A stretch of 64,000 nt of DNA from Calliopum simillimum (taxonomy: Eukaryota > Arthropoda > Insecta > Diptera > Lauxaniidae), in the NCBI GenBank assembly GCA_951812925.1, contig OX638370.1, positions 24,729,964 through 24,793,963 on the forward strand. The letters are read 5' to 3'. The notes beneath the pieces were generated by a model. That model made no database searches, was not told where the DNA came from, and saw nothing but the letters and a program-made list of their open reading frames with translations. Below are positions 1-11,125 of the stretch, piece after piece; the first letter of the stretch is position 1; each line of letters begins with the position of its first letter. A program made the position numbers and the translations under genes.

Positions 1-377
1 TCAATTGTAGGCGGCGGTGTTTGTATTCGACTACTACTGCGAGTCATTGCGGCAGTTGTAGTTGGTGATTCTGGTTGCAGGGATGTGGTAGACATGGGAT
101 TTAGTATATCGCAAAAATACTCTTTCCATCTGTTTAGTTGGTCGTCTGCAGATGTTAAGAGATTTCCGTTTTTGTCTTTGATAGGGCGGCTCTGTTGGAG
201 TTTTCTGCCTGATAATCTGCGGGTGATATCGTAAAGCTGCCTGAGATTTTGAGCATTTGCAGCGCTTTCGGCTTCGCTCGCGAGGTCGTTATACATTCTT
301 CTTTTGTCTTGTCTGCACGATCGCCTGACTTCTTTATTGAGAGAGTTAAAGACCTTTTCGGCGACGTTCTTTTGCGC
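1..377 (-). pseudogene. Non-LTR retrotransposon ORF2 fragment (RTE-like), cut by left edge
   Basis: Read on the minus strand, one frame is open from a stop at 378-380 to the window edge. It encodes the linker between the endonuclease and reverse-transcriptase domains of RTE-type non-LTR elements. The visible signature is a basic, Arg-rich helix, then LYDITRRLSGRK, then GNLLTSADDQLNRWKEYF, followed by a Thr/Ser-rich stretch. This arrangement is common in predicted 'craniofacial development protein 2-like' fly proteins, which are retrotransposon pieces. Catalytic domains are not in view. The upstream part is replaced by an AT-rich minisatellite, so the copy is truncated at that side. Family assignment is from motif memory. 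Confidence 0.75.
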
Positions 378-489
378 TCATTTGAAAAATTTGAAAATAT
401 TTGAAAAATTTGAAAAAAGTTAAAATTTTTCAAATTTTCAAACATTTGAAAATATTTGAAAAATTAGAAAAAAATTAAAATTTTTCAAA
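378..489. repeat. AT-rich TTTGAAAATA minisatellite
   Basis: Degenerate tandem repeats of about 10 bases built from TTTGAAAATA/TTTGAAAAAT with AAAATTTTTC inversions. The same array, about twice as long, lies immediately before unit A copy 2 at 16003-16233 but is absent before copy 3. It therefore belongs to the duplicated block of copies 1 and 2 only. No coding value. Confidence 0.85.
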
Positions 490-854
490 CATGAAAGCAA
501 AATAAAATAAATTTAAATCAATTAAATGAAATGTTCTTATTTTATGTTGCCTTCATGTCAGAGATGGTCTCAGGCAGTTTTGATATTTAACGACACATAT
601 GGGCATATCCGAAAATAATCTCGTCTTATATGACACAGTTTTTAAGAAAATATTTTTTTTTCTCCTTCAATAACCACATGTAGTGGAACATATTCCTAAA
701 CATATAAAATGAAATTCCCAATAGGTGAACAAAAAAATTTCGATCCGAGAGGGTGTCAGGAGGTCATTTTATCTAAAAATTTTGGGAAAATCGAAATTTC
801 CGATAATATACGGGAGAGCACATATTTCAGAATTAGTAGATATGTTACGGGGCA

Positions 855-1309
855 CTTTCCAAATATTCTGGAGTAAAATTCAGAAAAATCGTATGTGGGT
901 CGTGGCGACAGAATGGGTTAAAATGTCTAAGTCACTCATTACGGCCACATAACAGGTCCTAAAATTCAGAAAAATTCAAGACAATTCCTTGATAAAAAAT
1001 AAATTCATTTTATTTGTGATATTTTTTTAATTTAAGCTCCCCCTTCCGAGTAAAAAACGAAAAACGCAAAATTTTGGGTAAAAAACGCGATTATTGGCGA
1101 TATGTGATCGAGCACACATGGGGAGTTTAAATTAAAAAAACATCATAAACAAAGTCGATTTATTTTTCGTCAAGGAATTGGCTTGAATTTTTTCAGAATT
1201 TTAGGACCTATTATGTGGGCATAAAGAGCGATTTAGACATTTTAGCCCATTCTGTCGCGGCGACCTACATACAATTTTTCTGAATTTTTCTCCAGAATAT
1301 TTGGAAAGG
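855..1309. repeat. Foldback inside unit A
   Basis: Two inverted arms of about 190 bases (855-1042 and 1119-1309) flank a 76-base loop. The arms share CCAAATATTCTGGAG, the Arg/Trp-coding stretch around GTGGGTCG, and a long TTTATTTT tract, read in opposite directions. The open frame 725-952 overlaps the left arm and is not considered a gene. Equivalent foldbacks are at about 16599-17043 and 41073-41527. Probably the remains of a non-autonomous TIR element. Confidence 0.85.
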
Positions 1310-1598
1310 ACCTTCGAAAACCTTCCAGTATTCTAAAAAACTATCAATTAAAGCTTGTTGATTGTCTGCAATAGATTTTTTCCCCCTTGTATACCTAGAT
1401 ATTCTTCGTTTTAGCTATCAAGCCTTCGGATGACCTTCGGGAAAGTTCGATTCAAATATGTTGATAGTACGCCATAGTATTTTTCCTCTAGTGTACTTAG
1501 ATATTCTTCGCTTTGACAATGAAGCCTTCGGGTCACCTTCGTGTATAGCATAAAAACCATTCAGCTCAGTTGGACGAATGGTTTCTGAGTGATAATGA

Positions 1599-1844
1599 TT
1601 GAATAATACCATAGTTTTTGTACCAAGAGAGACCAATCTTCCAAATTGTCCCGAGCTAAGACCAATGGAGAGATATTGGGCTTTTGTGAAAAGAAACTTA
1701 AAGAACTCAAAAAAGATGTCCCAAAATATCGAAGATTTTAAAAGGAGATGGGCAAACTGTTCCAAAAAGGTGTCTGAAACAACTATCAAATCTCTAATGG
1801 AAGGCTTACCAAAAAAGGTCCACGAGTTGATAAATAGTGGTTAG
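1599..1844 (+). pseudogene. Tc1/mariner (IS630) transposase C-terminal fragment, copy 1
   Basis: The 81 codons end a DDE transposase of the IS630/Tc1/mariner superfamily. The key block is NLPNCPELRPMERYWAFVK, where the Glu of PMERYW would be the third catalytic acidic residue, followed by a helical tail with a Trp (RRWANCSKK) usual for these enzymes. Stops lie directly upstream in frame (three in a row around 1587-1597), and no first or second catalytic Asp was found, so the gene is a relic. There is no ATG; the listed start is a TTG. Copies at 17333 and 41816 are almost identical. Confidence 0.8.
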
Positions 1845-2686
1845 AACTATAAAAATTATGTTTTTCTGTAATTTGTAAAATATATCAATTAAACAAAAAA
1901 ATATAAAAAATCTAAGATCAACCGTTTAAAAATTATTGAATTTTATATATGTTAAGATTTTTTCGATCTCACTTCTTAATGTGTAAGTTTTAAATAAGTC
2001 AGATAACCAATATTTCACATACTTGGTTTCAAGCTGGGTGGAGCCCACGAATATCTTTTAACATATGTCACCATAGCCATGTTCAGTAGTTTTTTCTCTT
2101 CTCCTAATTGTCATAATATTCTAAGTTGGAAAATGCATGGAATTTTCGATTCTTGCAAAAACATTGACTAAAGTTCATAAAATTAGTATAATTTTCATAT
2201 AGTCAACATAAACCATTTCACATAAATTATATATAAATTTAAAACATTGAAACAACACAAAATTAATATTTATGAAAAAACCCCCGAAGAGCAAATCCTG
2301 CGCACGATGCGGTTGGGAACGGTCATATTAAACTACAAATCAAGTACATTTCTAGACAAAGTGGGCGGCTACAAAAGGTGTCTATTCCCCATATTAGAAA
2401 TGGCCTAAAGTAAAAGATAACACTATTAAACTGAGAACTCATTGTGTGGATCACTTCTATGAAATAACTATATTCATACAAGTACTAATGAATCAATGAT
2501 CGAAAAACAATGAAAATTATTTCATCCAATGGCATTATGATCATTGATTGTGGAGGTCTAAAAAACTCTATACTCCGATTGGGAGAAAGAGAAGAATACA
2601 TACGTACAATTTATTTTGCTATTCAAAAAATTGAAGTTCAATTTTAATTCAATTTATTTTAGTTGAACAACTGCGTTTGTGATCTG

Positions 2687-2694
2687 TATATAAG
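2687..2694 (+). promoter_or_regulatory. TATA box of peptide gene copy 1
   Basis: TATATAAG stands 116 bases upstream of the peptide ATG. Copy 2 has the same box (18269) and copy 3 has TTTATAAG (42748). A TATA box conserved at the same distance in all copies supports the peptide frame as a real gene. No clear initiator was picked out. Confidence 0.6.
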
Positions 2695-2809
2695 CTGAGG
2701 AAACGAGGAAAGAACCTTATATTGTAATCGTGGTCTTTAAGTCAACGTATTTCATTTTTAAATTGTTGAAATAATTTCAGTTTCCATCATTGTCGTACTA
2801 AGTTCAAAA

Positions 2810-3010
2810 ATGAAATTCTTAACATTTTCCTTAGTAATTTCTTTAACAACGGCATTTTTGTGCTTCCAGCAAGTTACTGGAACAGTAGCTCAAACAACTC
2901 ATTGTCCTCCGAATCATCATATGGATTCGTGCATATGTTGCGTTAGACCACACATTACTGATGCCGGTAGGGTGAGCAGATTTGAAATAAGAGAAAAGAG
3001 TACATCATGA
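2810..3010 (+). CDS. Small secreted Cys-rich peptide, copy 1
   Basis: A 66-residue frame with a good fly start context (TCAAAAATG). Residues 1 to about 24 form a signal peptide: Lys at position 3, a hydrophobic core, and likely cleavage near VTG or VAQ. The mature part begins near THCPPNHHMDSCICC, that is C-x8-C-x-C-C, which resembles the opening of a trypsin-inhibitor-like (TIL) domain but stops after four cysteines. A TIL domain normally has ten, so this is either a truncated relative or a separate short peptide. After GATGCCGG at 2967 the tail is unique to this copy and runs to a TGA just before a hAT relic, so the C-terminus may be a by-product of insertion, or GGTAGG/GGTGAG there may be a splice donor. 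The role is unknown; extracellular location is inferred from the signal peptide. Confidence 0.6.
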   Translation: MKFLTFSLVISLTTAFLCFQQVTGTVAQTTHCPPNHHMDSCICCVRPHITDAGRVSRFEIREKSTS

Positions 3011-3830
3011 AAAAAAAAAACAGTACAATTCAAAAAAAAAAAAAAACAGTACACTTTTTTTTTAATTCAATTCATAACTTTTATACAAAACATTTTAATG
3101 AAAAACAAAATGTAGAAACAATATAAAAACACTTAAAACTTTCTTTTAATTAAAACAAAAAATACTTATTAGTATTTATCATTTTTTTTTTTTTTGTATA
3201 AACTTCACAACTCCTTTTGTACCCTCCACGGTTTTCAAAAAATTATTTAATTCAATACAGTTATGCCCGTAATTAGTTTTTAAAATCAGTTCACTTTCTA
3301 AATTTTTCAATAGAAGCCTATTTCGTTCCTTTATCCAACATGACTACATTAAACTGAATATTCTTTTAGAGGCAGCATTTGAATGAGGTGTGTAAAAAAT
3401 AAAATTGCATACTTTTTCAAAATTCGGAAGGAAACCACTATTTAAAAAGTATTTTCATTTTTCCTCAACTGGCTTTTCTTGTTGCACAGTTTCAGAAAAA
3501 TTTTCAAGTGAATGAACTCATCAAAAAGTAAGTCCATATCATATTATACGTTTTTTCAAGCCAAAATGAAAATGTTCTCCACAGTGTTGCTAGAAAGGTT
3601 AATAATAGACAAAGTGGTCAAGGAGTTATGCAGAGTGATTCAAAATAAATTATTTTCGTTAAAAATTCATTGCGTACGCACATGAGGAAAATACATTTTT
3701 CAACACATAACATGTTATTAGAAAAAACAGTACAAAAAGCAGTACACCATTGAAAAAACAGTACTTTTGGGTACTGTTTTGGGTGTAGGTCATAAAACAG
3801 TACTTTTTTCAAAAAACAGTACATCACGTC
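3011..3830 (-). mobile_element. hAT transposon relic with CAGTAC subterminal repeats
   Basis: On the minus strand, 3507 down to 3197 reads as the C-terminal dimerisation region of a hAT transposase: FYTPHSNAASKRIFSLM, then after a stop the block KERNRLLLKNLESELILK. These match the family pattern 'HSN-A-ER-FS ... RNRLS-ETL-ALL'. At least two in-frame stops (one before KYFLNSG, one after FSLM) show it is dead. Both ends carry many copies of ACAGTAC (3018-3052 and 3727-3822), as in hAT subterminal repeats. Exact ends and target duplication could not be fixed. It sits directly after the peptide gene copy 1. Confidence 0.75.
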
Positions 3831-3954
3831 AGATTACTAATAAACGTGTGCGACGTAGTGAGCCTAGTTTGTAAAGAAAAGATCCGAGACTGGGATAAGT
3901 GGTCACGTTAGACAACTTATAACGAGTTTGAATTGAAATGTAGGTATATCTTAT

Positions 3955-4410
3955 TTACTGTGCATTTGGAAGAACAATTAATTTAGTGATAGGCCGAGTT
4001 ATGATACCTTTTTGAGTTTTTATATCAACGACACGAACTTGGTTATCGGGCCCGGTGTGTAATTTGATCACGCGACCTAAGCGCCACTCCGTGGGGCAAA
4101 GATTTTCATTACGTACCACGACCATAGTGTTTTCACTGAGGTTCTCTTGAGGGTTTTTCCATTTATAGCGTTTTTGTAATTCGAGCAAATATTCGTCTTT
4201 CCATCGTGTACAGAAAATTTGGTACAATGCCTTCAGTTTTTGCCACCGATTTAGGTATGAAATTTTAGTATTTGATCTTTCGGGTTCTGCTGGAGATAGT
4301 AAGATACCGCCCACCAAGAAATGTCCGGGAGTAAGCGGACTTATATCAGATGGATTTTCCGATTGGGGACTTAAAGGACGAGAATTTAAACATGCCTCAA
4401 TACGCGATAA
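3955..4410 (-). pseudogene. BEL-1 integrase C-terminal domain (DUF5641)
   Basis: The frame opens after the CAGT insertion site and ends at a stop at 3955. It begins LSRIEACLNSRPLSP, continues ISPLTPGHFLVGG, and ends with WRLGRVIKLH...RVVDIKT and RPITKLIVL. This order is the standard integrase tail of BEL/Pao polyproteins, which helps bind target DNA during integration. The reading frame itself is unbroken; it is only separated from the rest of integrase by element E2. No accessory frame follows it, because the sequence downstream is unrelated. Confidence 0.88.
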
Positions 4411-5070
4411 CAGTTGTAATTGCTAGTCTCGAATGTATTCGTATAAGGAAAAAAAAATCTCTATTAAATGATCAATGATCCATCAGCATGAAGGTTTAAT
4501 TTTGAAATTTAAGTTTCAAAATAATAAGGACCTATATTTATGTTTCCTCCTTTCTGTCGGTTTAAGATACGGACACACGTGATATATTTGCCTATGCTAG
4601 CTAGTTCGGAAGTGGGAGGGGTTCTTGTATCTAAAACAACGCTACAACTACTAATTTTAGATTCACGTGCTAAAAAAAACTGAAACTAATATATAAGAAA
4701 AAACAGCTTCATCTTTTGTTGTCTAGAAGGATCAAGATGTTAACAGATCCTTGTGTCTATACCCACCCAACCTATGGACTTTTCATAAAAAAAACGGTTT
4801 GAAAAATCCCCTTTACATAACCCCTACATCCGACTCAGAGATAAAAAAAAATCAAATTTACTCCATGATCAAAAACATCTTTTTAATTAATTCAAATTAA
4901 ATTTATAAGTCTAAGCATTGCAACTAATAATTATTGCATTTAATACATTCCAAACGAAAACCATACGAAAATTTTTATCTTAAAAATATGCGATACATTT
5001 TACTCTAATTCTCAAAATTCTATTGTTTTTTTTTCCTTACTTTTACAATTTTAGTTCTTTTTTTTTTTTT

Positions 5071-5876
5071 TATACCCTACACCCAGGGTATATTCACTTT
5101 GTCCTTCCGTTTGTAACGCAGAGAAGGAGGCGTGGCAGGTATAGAAAAGTATATATATTCTTGATCAGCGTCACCTCCTGAGTCGATATAGCAATGTCCG
5201 TCTGTCTGGCTGGCTGGCTGGCTGGCTGGGTGGCTGGCTGGCTGGCTGGGTGGCTGGCTGGCTGTGTGTTGAAATACACTTTTTGGGAAAACTGAGCAAG
5301 ATAATTCAATGAAATTTGGTACACTGCCTCCATCGTCAAAGCTAGCTCGGGGGATTGAAAATGAGCAAAATCGGTCAACGGACACGCCTACCGCCCATAC
5401 AAAAATTATATTCAAAATGCAACCACAATACATATAAGTACTACGAATTGTCAGCGCAAGCTCTGATAAAAATTTGAGCGAATTCGGAAAATAGGGCGTG
5501 GCACCTCCCATATAAGCAAAAGCTTCAAAACGCTATACTGAAAGCGTTTTTTGAGATATTCGAACCAAATTTGACTCAGACACTAAGAATTATAAATGAA
5601 AGCTCTCAGCAAAAATTGGGTGAAATCAGACAAGGGGGCGTGGCACCTCCCATATAAGCAAAAGATTCAAAATGCTATACTGAATGAGTTTTTTGAGATA
5701 ATCCAACTAAATTTCACTCTGACACTAAAAACTATAAATGCAAGCTCTGAACAAAAACTGGGTTTAATCGGACAAGAGGGCGTGGCACCTCCCATATAAG
5801 CAAACTTTTCAAAATACTGCAGTGTAGGGTATTTATTTTTTGGCCAGGCCAAAATTTACACCCTTACTAGTTTTTT
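5071..5876 (+). repeat. TATACCCTACACCC dispersed repeat, full copy
   Basis: Opens TATACCCTACACCCAGGGTA and closes TGGCCAGGCCAAAATTTACA then CCCTTACTAG. Internally it has a (GGCT)n tract and three tandem units of about 140 bases, each with GGGCGTGGCACCTCCCATAT. Frames reading AGWL or QPAS through the tract are microsatellite translations. Other copies are at 7447, 23062, 27540, 37244, 43308 and 46379. It is non-coding. Confidence 0.85.
5206..5264 (+). repeat. (GGCT)n microsatellite
   Basis: About 15 GGCT units with occasional GGGT variants, inside the dispersed repeat, directly after ATGTCCGTCTGTCT. Confidence 0.95.
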
Positions 5877-5913
5877 GTTTTTATTACCTTTTGTTTAAAT
5901 TTCTCAAATAAGT

Positions 5914-7384
5914 ACAGGCAAAATAGGAAACGTCTGGCGATTTTTGGAAAGGTGCTTGAATCGTCTTGGTTATTGTTAAGCGTGTTAAGCTGAAGCTAAA
6001 ACTCGATTTGCGGGACACGGGGGGGTATGCGATCGCCGCCATCTTGAAAAGAAAGGTGTAATGTTCTTTCTTCATTTACATGGAAGCCGTCATTTTTTCG
6101 GAAAAACACATTGGCACTTTTGTGTTGACAAAAAATAGATCTCCATTTTTTATCATGAAGTTTTTACTCTAACTTTATTATTTTCCAAGTTATTAACGAA
6201 AAACTGAAAAATTTAAGGGGTTGTTTTTGTTCAACCTTGAATTGCCATCAAAGTGTTTATTTTACGCAAAATATGCTTTTATGCTTTTTTGTAGAGCAGT
6301 TTCAGACGAACAAATTGACATATATTTTGGTAAGGGTAGAGCGTTCATATCCATTTTTGAGTGTAGTCTTTTTTTACTTAACCGACCAAGGCTCGACTTG
6401 ACATCTCCGATTTGTATGAAAATTGGTGGAATGTTAGTATTTGACACACATATAACTGTGGTAAAATGATTTTCCAAAATTCCGAAAATTTCCAAGATGG
6501 CGGCCACACGAAGTTCGATACAACCTTTGGATACTCACACATTTGAAAATTCATAGCTCCTCGGTTTTTTATTCGATTTTGATGAAATTTTCAGGGTTTC
6601 TGTAGAAAAGTATGTGCTTTTGAAAAAAAAAAATAACACTGAAAAAAAAAATTAATTTTTGGTGGATAAAAGCCTTTTTTCTTTTTCAAAGCCATTTTTA
6701 GGGCTTGGTGCACCCTTTTTATTTTTTTTTAAATATTTTTATTCAAAAGTAAATTTTATAACAATTATTCTCCGGTCCTCAAATTTGTGGTATGTTTTAC
6801 GGTTATCAAGTTATGAGTTTTTGAAGTTGTATAATGTTGTGTTTATTATGAGTCGTTGAAGCGCTACTATATAGGGTTGCCACCGTCCGGATGGACGGTC
6901 GGTTAAGCAAAAAAAGACTACACTCAAAAATGGATATGAACGCTCTACCCTTACCAAAATATATGTCAATTTGTTCGTCTGAAACTGCTCTACAAAAAAG
7001 CATAAAAGCATATTTTGCGTAAAATAAACACTTTGATGGCAATTCAAGGTTGAACAAAAACAACCCCTTAAATTTTTCAGTTTTTCGTTAATAACTTGGA
7101 AAATAATAAAGTTAGAGTAAAAACTTCATGATAAAAAATGAAGATCTATTTTTTGTCAACACAAAAGTGCCAATGTGTTTTTCCGAAAAAATGACGGCTT
7201 CCATGTAAATGAAGAAAGAACATTACACCTTTCTTTTCAAGATGGCGGCGATCGCACACCTCCCTGTGTCCCGCAAATCGAGTTTTAGCTTCAGCTTAAC
7301 ACGCTTAACAATAACCAAGACGATTCAAGCACCTTTCCAAAAATCGCCAGATGCTCATTTTTTTGTGCTATTTTGCTTGTACTA
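5914..7384. repeat. 1.47-kb foldback with 460-bp arms
   Basis: Left arm (about 5914-6392) and right arm (about 6895-7384) are inverted copies sharing AAGATGGCGGCGATCGC-type sequence, CCATGTAAATGAAGAAAGAA and GACTACACTCAAAAATGG. The loop is about 500 bases and holds nothing recognisable. Frames in the arms are mirror images of each other and are not genes. The structure lies between two direct copies of the TATACCC repeat. A transcript through it would form a long hairpin. Confidence 0.88.
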
Positions 7385-7446
7385 AATTTGTTTCTTTTAA
7401 AATTACAAAAACAAAATCTTGTTATGCTTCTTCTTTACCTTACTGT

Positions 7447-7584
7447 TTTTATACCCTACACCCAGGGTATATTCACTTTGTCCTTCCGTTTGTAACGCAG
7501 AGAAGGAGGCGTGGCAGGTATAGAAAAGTATATATATTCTTGATCAGCGTCACCTCCTGAGTCGATATAGCCATGTCCGTCTGT

Positions 7585-7656
<72 letters not shown>

Positions 7657-8436
7657 GTGGCTGGCTGGCTGGGTGATGTGTGTGGAAATACACTTTTTGG
7701 GAAAACTAAGCAAGACAATTCAATGAAATTTGGTACCCTGCTTCCGCCATTAAAGATAGCTCGGGGGATTGAAAATGAGCAAAATCGGTTAACGGACACG
7801 CCTACCGCCCATACAAAAAATATATTCAAAATGCAATTTTAGGAGTATTTTTCACGACAATGCAACCAAAATACACATAAATACCAGAAATTATAAGCGC
7901 AAGCTCTGAGAAAAAACTGAGCGAACTCGGACAAAAGGGCGTGGCACCTCCCATATAAGCAAAAGCTTCAAAACGCTATACTGAAAGCGATTTTTGAGAT
8001 ATTTGAACCAAATTTAACTCAGACACTAAGAACTATAAATGAAAGCTCTCAACAAAAATTGGGTGAAATTGGACAAGGGGGCGTGGCACCTCCCATATGA
8101 GCAAAAGTTTCAAAATGCCATACGGAAAGAGTTTTTTGAGATAATCCAAACAAATTTCACTCAAATACTAAAGACTATAAATGCACGCTCTAAGCTAAAA
8201 CTAGAGGAACTCGGACAAGAGGGCGTGGCACCTCCTATATAAGCAAAAGCTTCAAAACACTATGCTGAAAACATTTTTCACTCAGACATTTAAACCTATA
8301 AATGCAAGCTCTGAACAAAAACTGGGTGAACTCGAACAAGAGGGCATAGCACCTCCCATATGAGCAAAATTTTAAAAATACTGCAGTGTAGGGTATTTAA
8401 TGTTTGGCCAGGCCAAATTTTACACCCTTACTAGTT
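7447..8436 (+). repeat. TATACCCTACACCC dispersed repeat, second full copy
   Basis: Same opening and closing sequences as the copy at 5071, with four or five rather than three tandem units containing GGGCGTGGCACCTCCCATAT. It also has an extra stretch after the microsatellite (CAATTTTAGGAGTATTTTTC) that the first copy lacks. Non-coding. Confidence 0.85.
7585..7674 (+). repeat. (GGCT)n microsatellite, about 22 units
   Basis: Longest and purest GGCT tract in the window. It reads through in all frames and creates spurious GWLA/QPAS frames on both strands. Confidence 0.95.
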
Positions 8437-10007
8437 GTTTTTACATTCTCTCTTTAACATAACATAATGCTGTAAACTTAATGTTGTTTACATAAAAATA
8501 TTTTTTTTTAATACAGAAATATAAATCTGTTATTATGCTACATACATATGTATGCACAAGTGAAGCTTAATTGAGAACCAGAGAGAATGCACAAACAAAA
8601 AAAACTCACTGACCACGAATATTGCATGATATAAAAATTGCATGACTTGCATTGACTGATCCATCGTCGAAAGGCCTCTCGAAGATGATGCTGTGAGAGA
8701 GTTTAAATGATGCATGTGTGGATGGTAAAATGATGGTAAGATAATAAAAATAATACAAGAAGTGTTAAAGGCTTGAGGCCATATTACAGAAAAATTTCTT
8801 CTGTATTTTTTCTTAAAATTTTTAGATTACTAAATTTAGGAAATTTTTGTCTTGTTATTGTTAACTATGAATATACTAAAAAAAAACTGTATGCTAATAA
8901 ATATCATTAATTTTAGTTTTTTTTTTTTTCATAAGAAAAAAAAAATGGGTTCTAATTAAATATTAGCTTAGAACAAGAAAACGTATTACAATTAAATAGA
9001 AAAATAAATTTTTTTTTTTCTTTGACAGCAAAGAAGTATGAGAAATCTTAAGCAAAATTCATTGCGTAAAAAAAATTAAGTTAAATTTAAGTTTAATTCA
9101 AATTCAACTAGGTTGAGAAAAATTAGTTTTTATGGTTAACACACTACTCAAAAAACCCTTATTTGGTGAATTTAAAAATAGTAAAATTTTTATGTGGTTA
9201 GTCTAATCCTTGTAGAAAATCTTAGTGTGGGTTTTTTAAGTCCATAATTTTGCAGCACTTAAGTTCCTGAGATTAAGGCAATGGAAATCCGAGTAGTTGT
9301 ATGAAATTTTTCGGGGATTCTTTTCCTTTGTACGCCAGAGAAACGTGATTTCTTTCAGCAGTATATAAATACCCCTGAAAGTTAATTTTGTATATAAAAA
9401 AAACTTTAGGGTTTTTCTCTGAATAAAACAAATTTTCAATAAAAATTTTACCTTTTAAAAGGGGTATTCCAATATATCAATTTTGAAGCCTGAAGCCTCT
9501 CAGCAACACAAAACGGACGACAGGCACCAATTGTAATGATTTTTGGTGAACACGTTTATCGGTTCAAAAATAAAAATTATTTCACTGCACTTTTTGAGCA
9601 ATTTATGTGCTTAAAAATGTTTCTTTTGTTATTACTTGATTGAAATTATCACTTCAACTTTGATTAATTATCAGATTTGAAATTATTCTCTTGTTAATAA
9701 GTATATATACATATGTCGCGAAACAAGTATGCTAAAAACTTTCGAAGAGCGGCACTTCTTTATTGCTTGGCAATTTTATACAAGTGATCTTGATCTTGTA
9801 TTACAGCATTGCATTAGACCTTGGTATTTTTGCATTGCGATCATAGCGGGACCGCGATCGAATGTTAATACCGCAATTTATATAAAAAATTAGATTAACC
9901 CTGTAGTGGGTGGGAATAGTTTTTTCTTTAAGGTTGATCTTAAAAATCAACAAAACTTAGAAAAAGGAATGTAAATTAATCATTATGAAAAATGATCGTT
10001 ACACAGT

Positions 10008-10507
10008 GTTGCAAATTCCTCAGAAGTGAACTTAATGTCGGCTGCGACCTTTTTTAAATGAGTTTTGAAGCTTTTAACCCCGGCTTCCCATAGGCCTCCC
10101 ATGTGTGGTGCACCTGGTGGCATAAAATGCCATGAGATATTTTGAAAACCATATTTTGTTAAAACCTTATCTTGTGATTGAGCTAAAAATTCATTAAAGT
10201 CTTTCCTGAGTGACTTTTCGGCGCCTACAAAATTGGTTCCATTATCGGAGTATAGTTTTAAGGGGCAACCGCGACGAGAAACAAATTTATCAAATGCTGC
10301 TAGAAAGGCGGAACTCGATAGGTCACTTGTAGGTTCCCAGTGAATTGCTTTACAAGAGAAACAAACGAAAATGCAGACGTAGCCCTTTGTAATAAGGCAC
10401 GCTCTACCTGTGAAATTTTTAATTTCAAAAGAACCAGCGAAGTCCATACCAGTATAAGTGAAAGGTCTTGAAATAGAAGTTCTTTCAGGGGGTAAGGCGG
10501 CCATTAA
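10008..10507 (-). pseudogene. BEL-1 integrase catalytic core
   Basis: Starts just after a nonsense codon and runs MAALPPERTS, FTYTGMDFAGSF, YSDNGTNFVGAEKSL and HMGGLWEAGVKSFK. These hold the three integrase catalytic acids: Asp in GMDFAG, Asp in YSDNGTN and Glu in GLWEAG. The frame continues through FTSEEFATL and is then cut by E2; the missing tail lies at 3955-4410. Codons are intact within this piece. The reaction would be 3'-end processing and strand transfer of retrotransposon DNA. Confidence 0.9.
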
Positions 10508-11121
10508 TTAGGTTTGATATTTCTTGCGACGGATGACACAAATTGTGCAATTGTTAATGCAAGTTTTGATCAAGTTTTTAGCCTTAATAATCCAAAACTC
10601 CTGTCTTATTAGTCGAAGAACTAACTGATTTCCCCCATGAATCGAGATTTTATGCGTGAATTCTACTAGTAACTTTGCTAAGCGACTTCTGTAAGGTAGA
10701 ATAACAGGGTGCCGTTCATTGTAAGTAAGGACATTTGCAGAAGCTAGCCTGCCATTGATTCTAATGATTTCGTCTTTGTCAAGAAATGGATTCAGATTTA
10801 AAATAGTGCTTTTTTGATCGATTGGCTTTTTGTTCACTAACGAATGATATTCTTTTGGAAAACTTTGTGCTTGAGTTAGCTTAATTAAACGAATTTTCAC
10901 AAACTTAATTTCATCTGACATTACTTTTTCGGAATTGCATCTGAGTCGCAGCGATCTAAATTATGGATTTGTATGTCTAAAAAATCTAAAAATGTATGAT
11001 ACTACTCTGTACGCCTTGTCCAATGAGGAATATTTTTCTAATATATCTTCACTAAATGACGAGCTAGCAAAATTGACTTTTACTGACTTAATTTCGATTG
11101 AAGTTTCTAATTCTGCCCTAG
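10508..11121 (-). pseudogene. BEL-1 integrase N-terminal zinc-binding region
   Basis: Contains the His-His-Cys-Cys zinc site as EFTHKISIHGGNQLV then CINNCTICVIRRKKYQT, and upstream LNPFLDKDEIIRINGRL, typical of BEL/Pao. The frame ends in TAA (10508-10510) directly before MAALPP of the core, where an active element would read through. BEL-2 has the same TAA at 21298-21300. The upstream end is interrupted by E3 at the ATTG target site. Confidence 0.88.
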
Positions 11122-11125
11122 ATTG

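Larger units (their letters stand above)
490..2967 (+). repeat. Unit A, copy 1 (triplicated 2.3-2.5 kb segment)
   Basis: Starts at CATGAAAGC and ends at GATGCCGG. The same sequence recurs at 16234-18549 and 40708-43008 with very few differences. Contents in order: AT-rich lead, a foldback (855-1309), a Tc1/mariner-type transposase C-terminus (1599-1844), about 950 bases of non-coding DNA, a TATA box and the first part of a secreted-peptide gene. Copy 1 has about 160 bases (around 2058-2220) that copies 2 and 3 both lack, so copies 2 and 3 are probably sisters. Between 1845 and 2686 I see no gene. Confidence 0.93.
4415..10003. mobile_element. E2: long solo-LTR-like element (TG...CA), with nested repeats
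   Basis: Begins TGTAATTGCT, ends CGTTACA, and is bounded by a 4-bp duplication CAGT (4411-4414, 10004-10007) inside BEL-1 integrase. Joining the flanks restores the integrase reading frame. Removing the nested material (about 5071-8436) leaves about 2.2 kb, the same length as E3, with which it shares blocks such as ATGCTAGCTAGTTCGGAAGT, GATCCATCGTCGAAAGGCCT and TAACCCTGTAGTGGGTGGGA. I find no coding sequence in 4415-5070 or 8437-10003. TG...CA ends, a 4-bp duplication and no internal gene suggest a solo LTR of an LTR retrotransposon with unusually long LTRs. A TIR element is less likely, because the ends match for only about 5 bases. Confidence 0.75.

Noticed and set aside
725..952. 75-codon frame identical in three copies (16469, 40943)
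   Set aside because: It overlaps one arm of a foldback, has no motif, and its identity only reflects recent duplication of unit A.
2381..2422. NF-kappaB-like site (GGGGAATAGA) and GATAA upstream of the peptide gene, suggesting an immune promoter
   Set aside because: The kappaB half-site lacks the pyrimidine side, and a single GATAA is expected by chance in AT-rich DNA.
7456..7842. Frames reading GWLAGWLA or QPASQPAS on both strands (also 5077-5511)
   Set aside because: They are translations of the (GGCT)n microsatellite inside the TATACCC repeat and occur in all frames.
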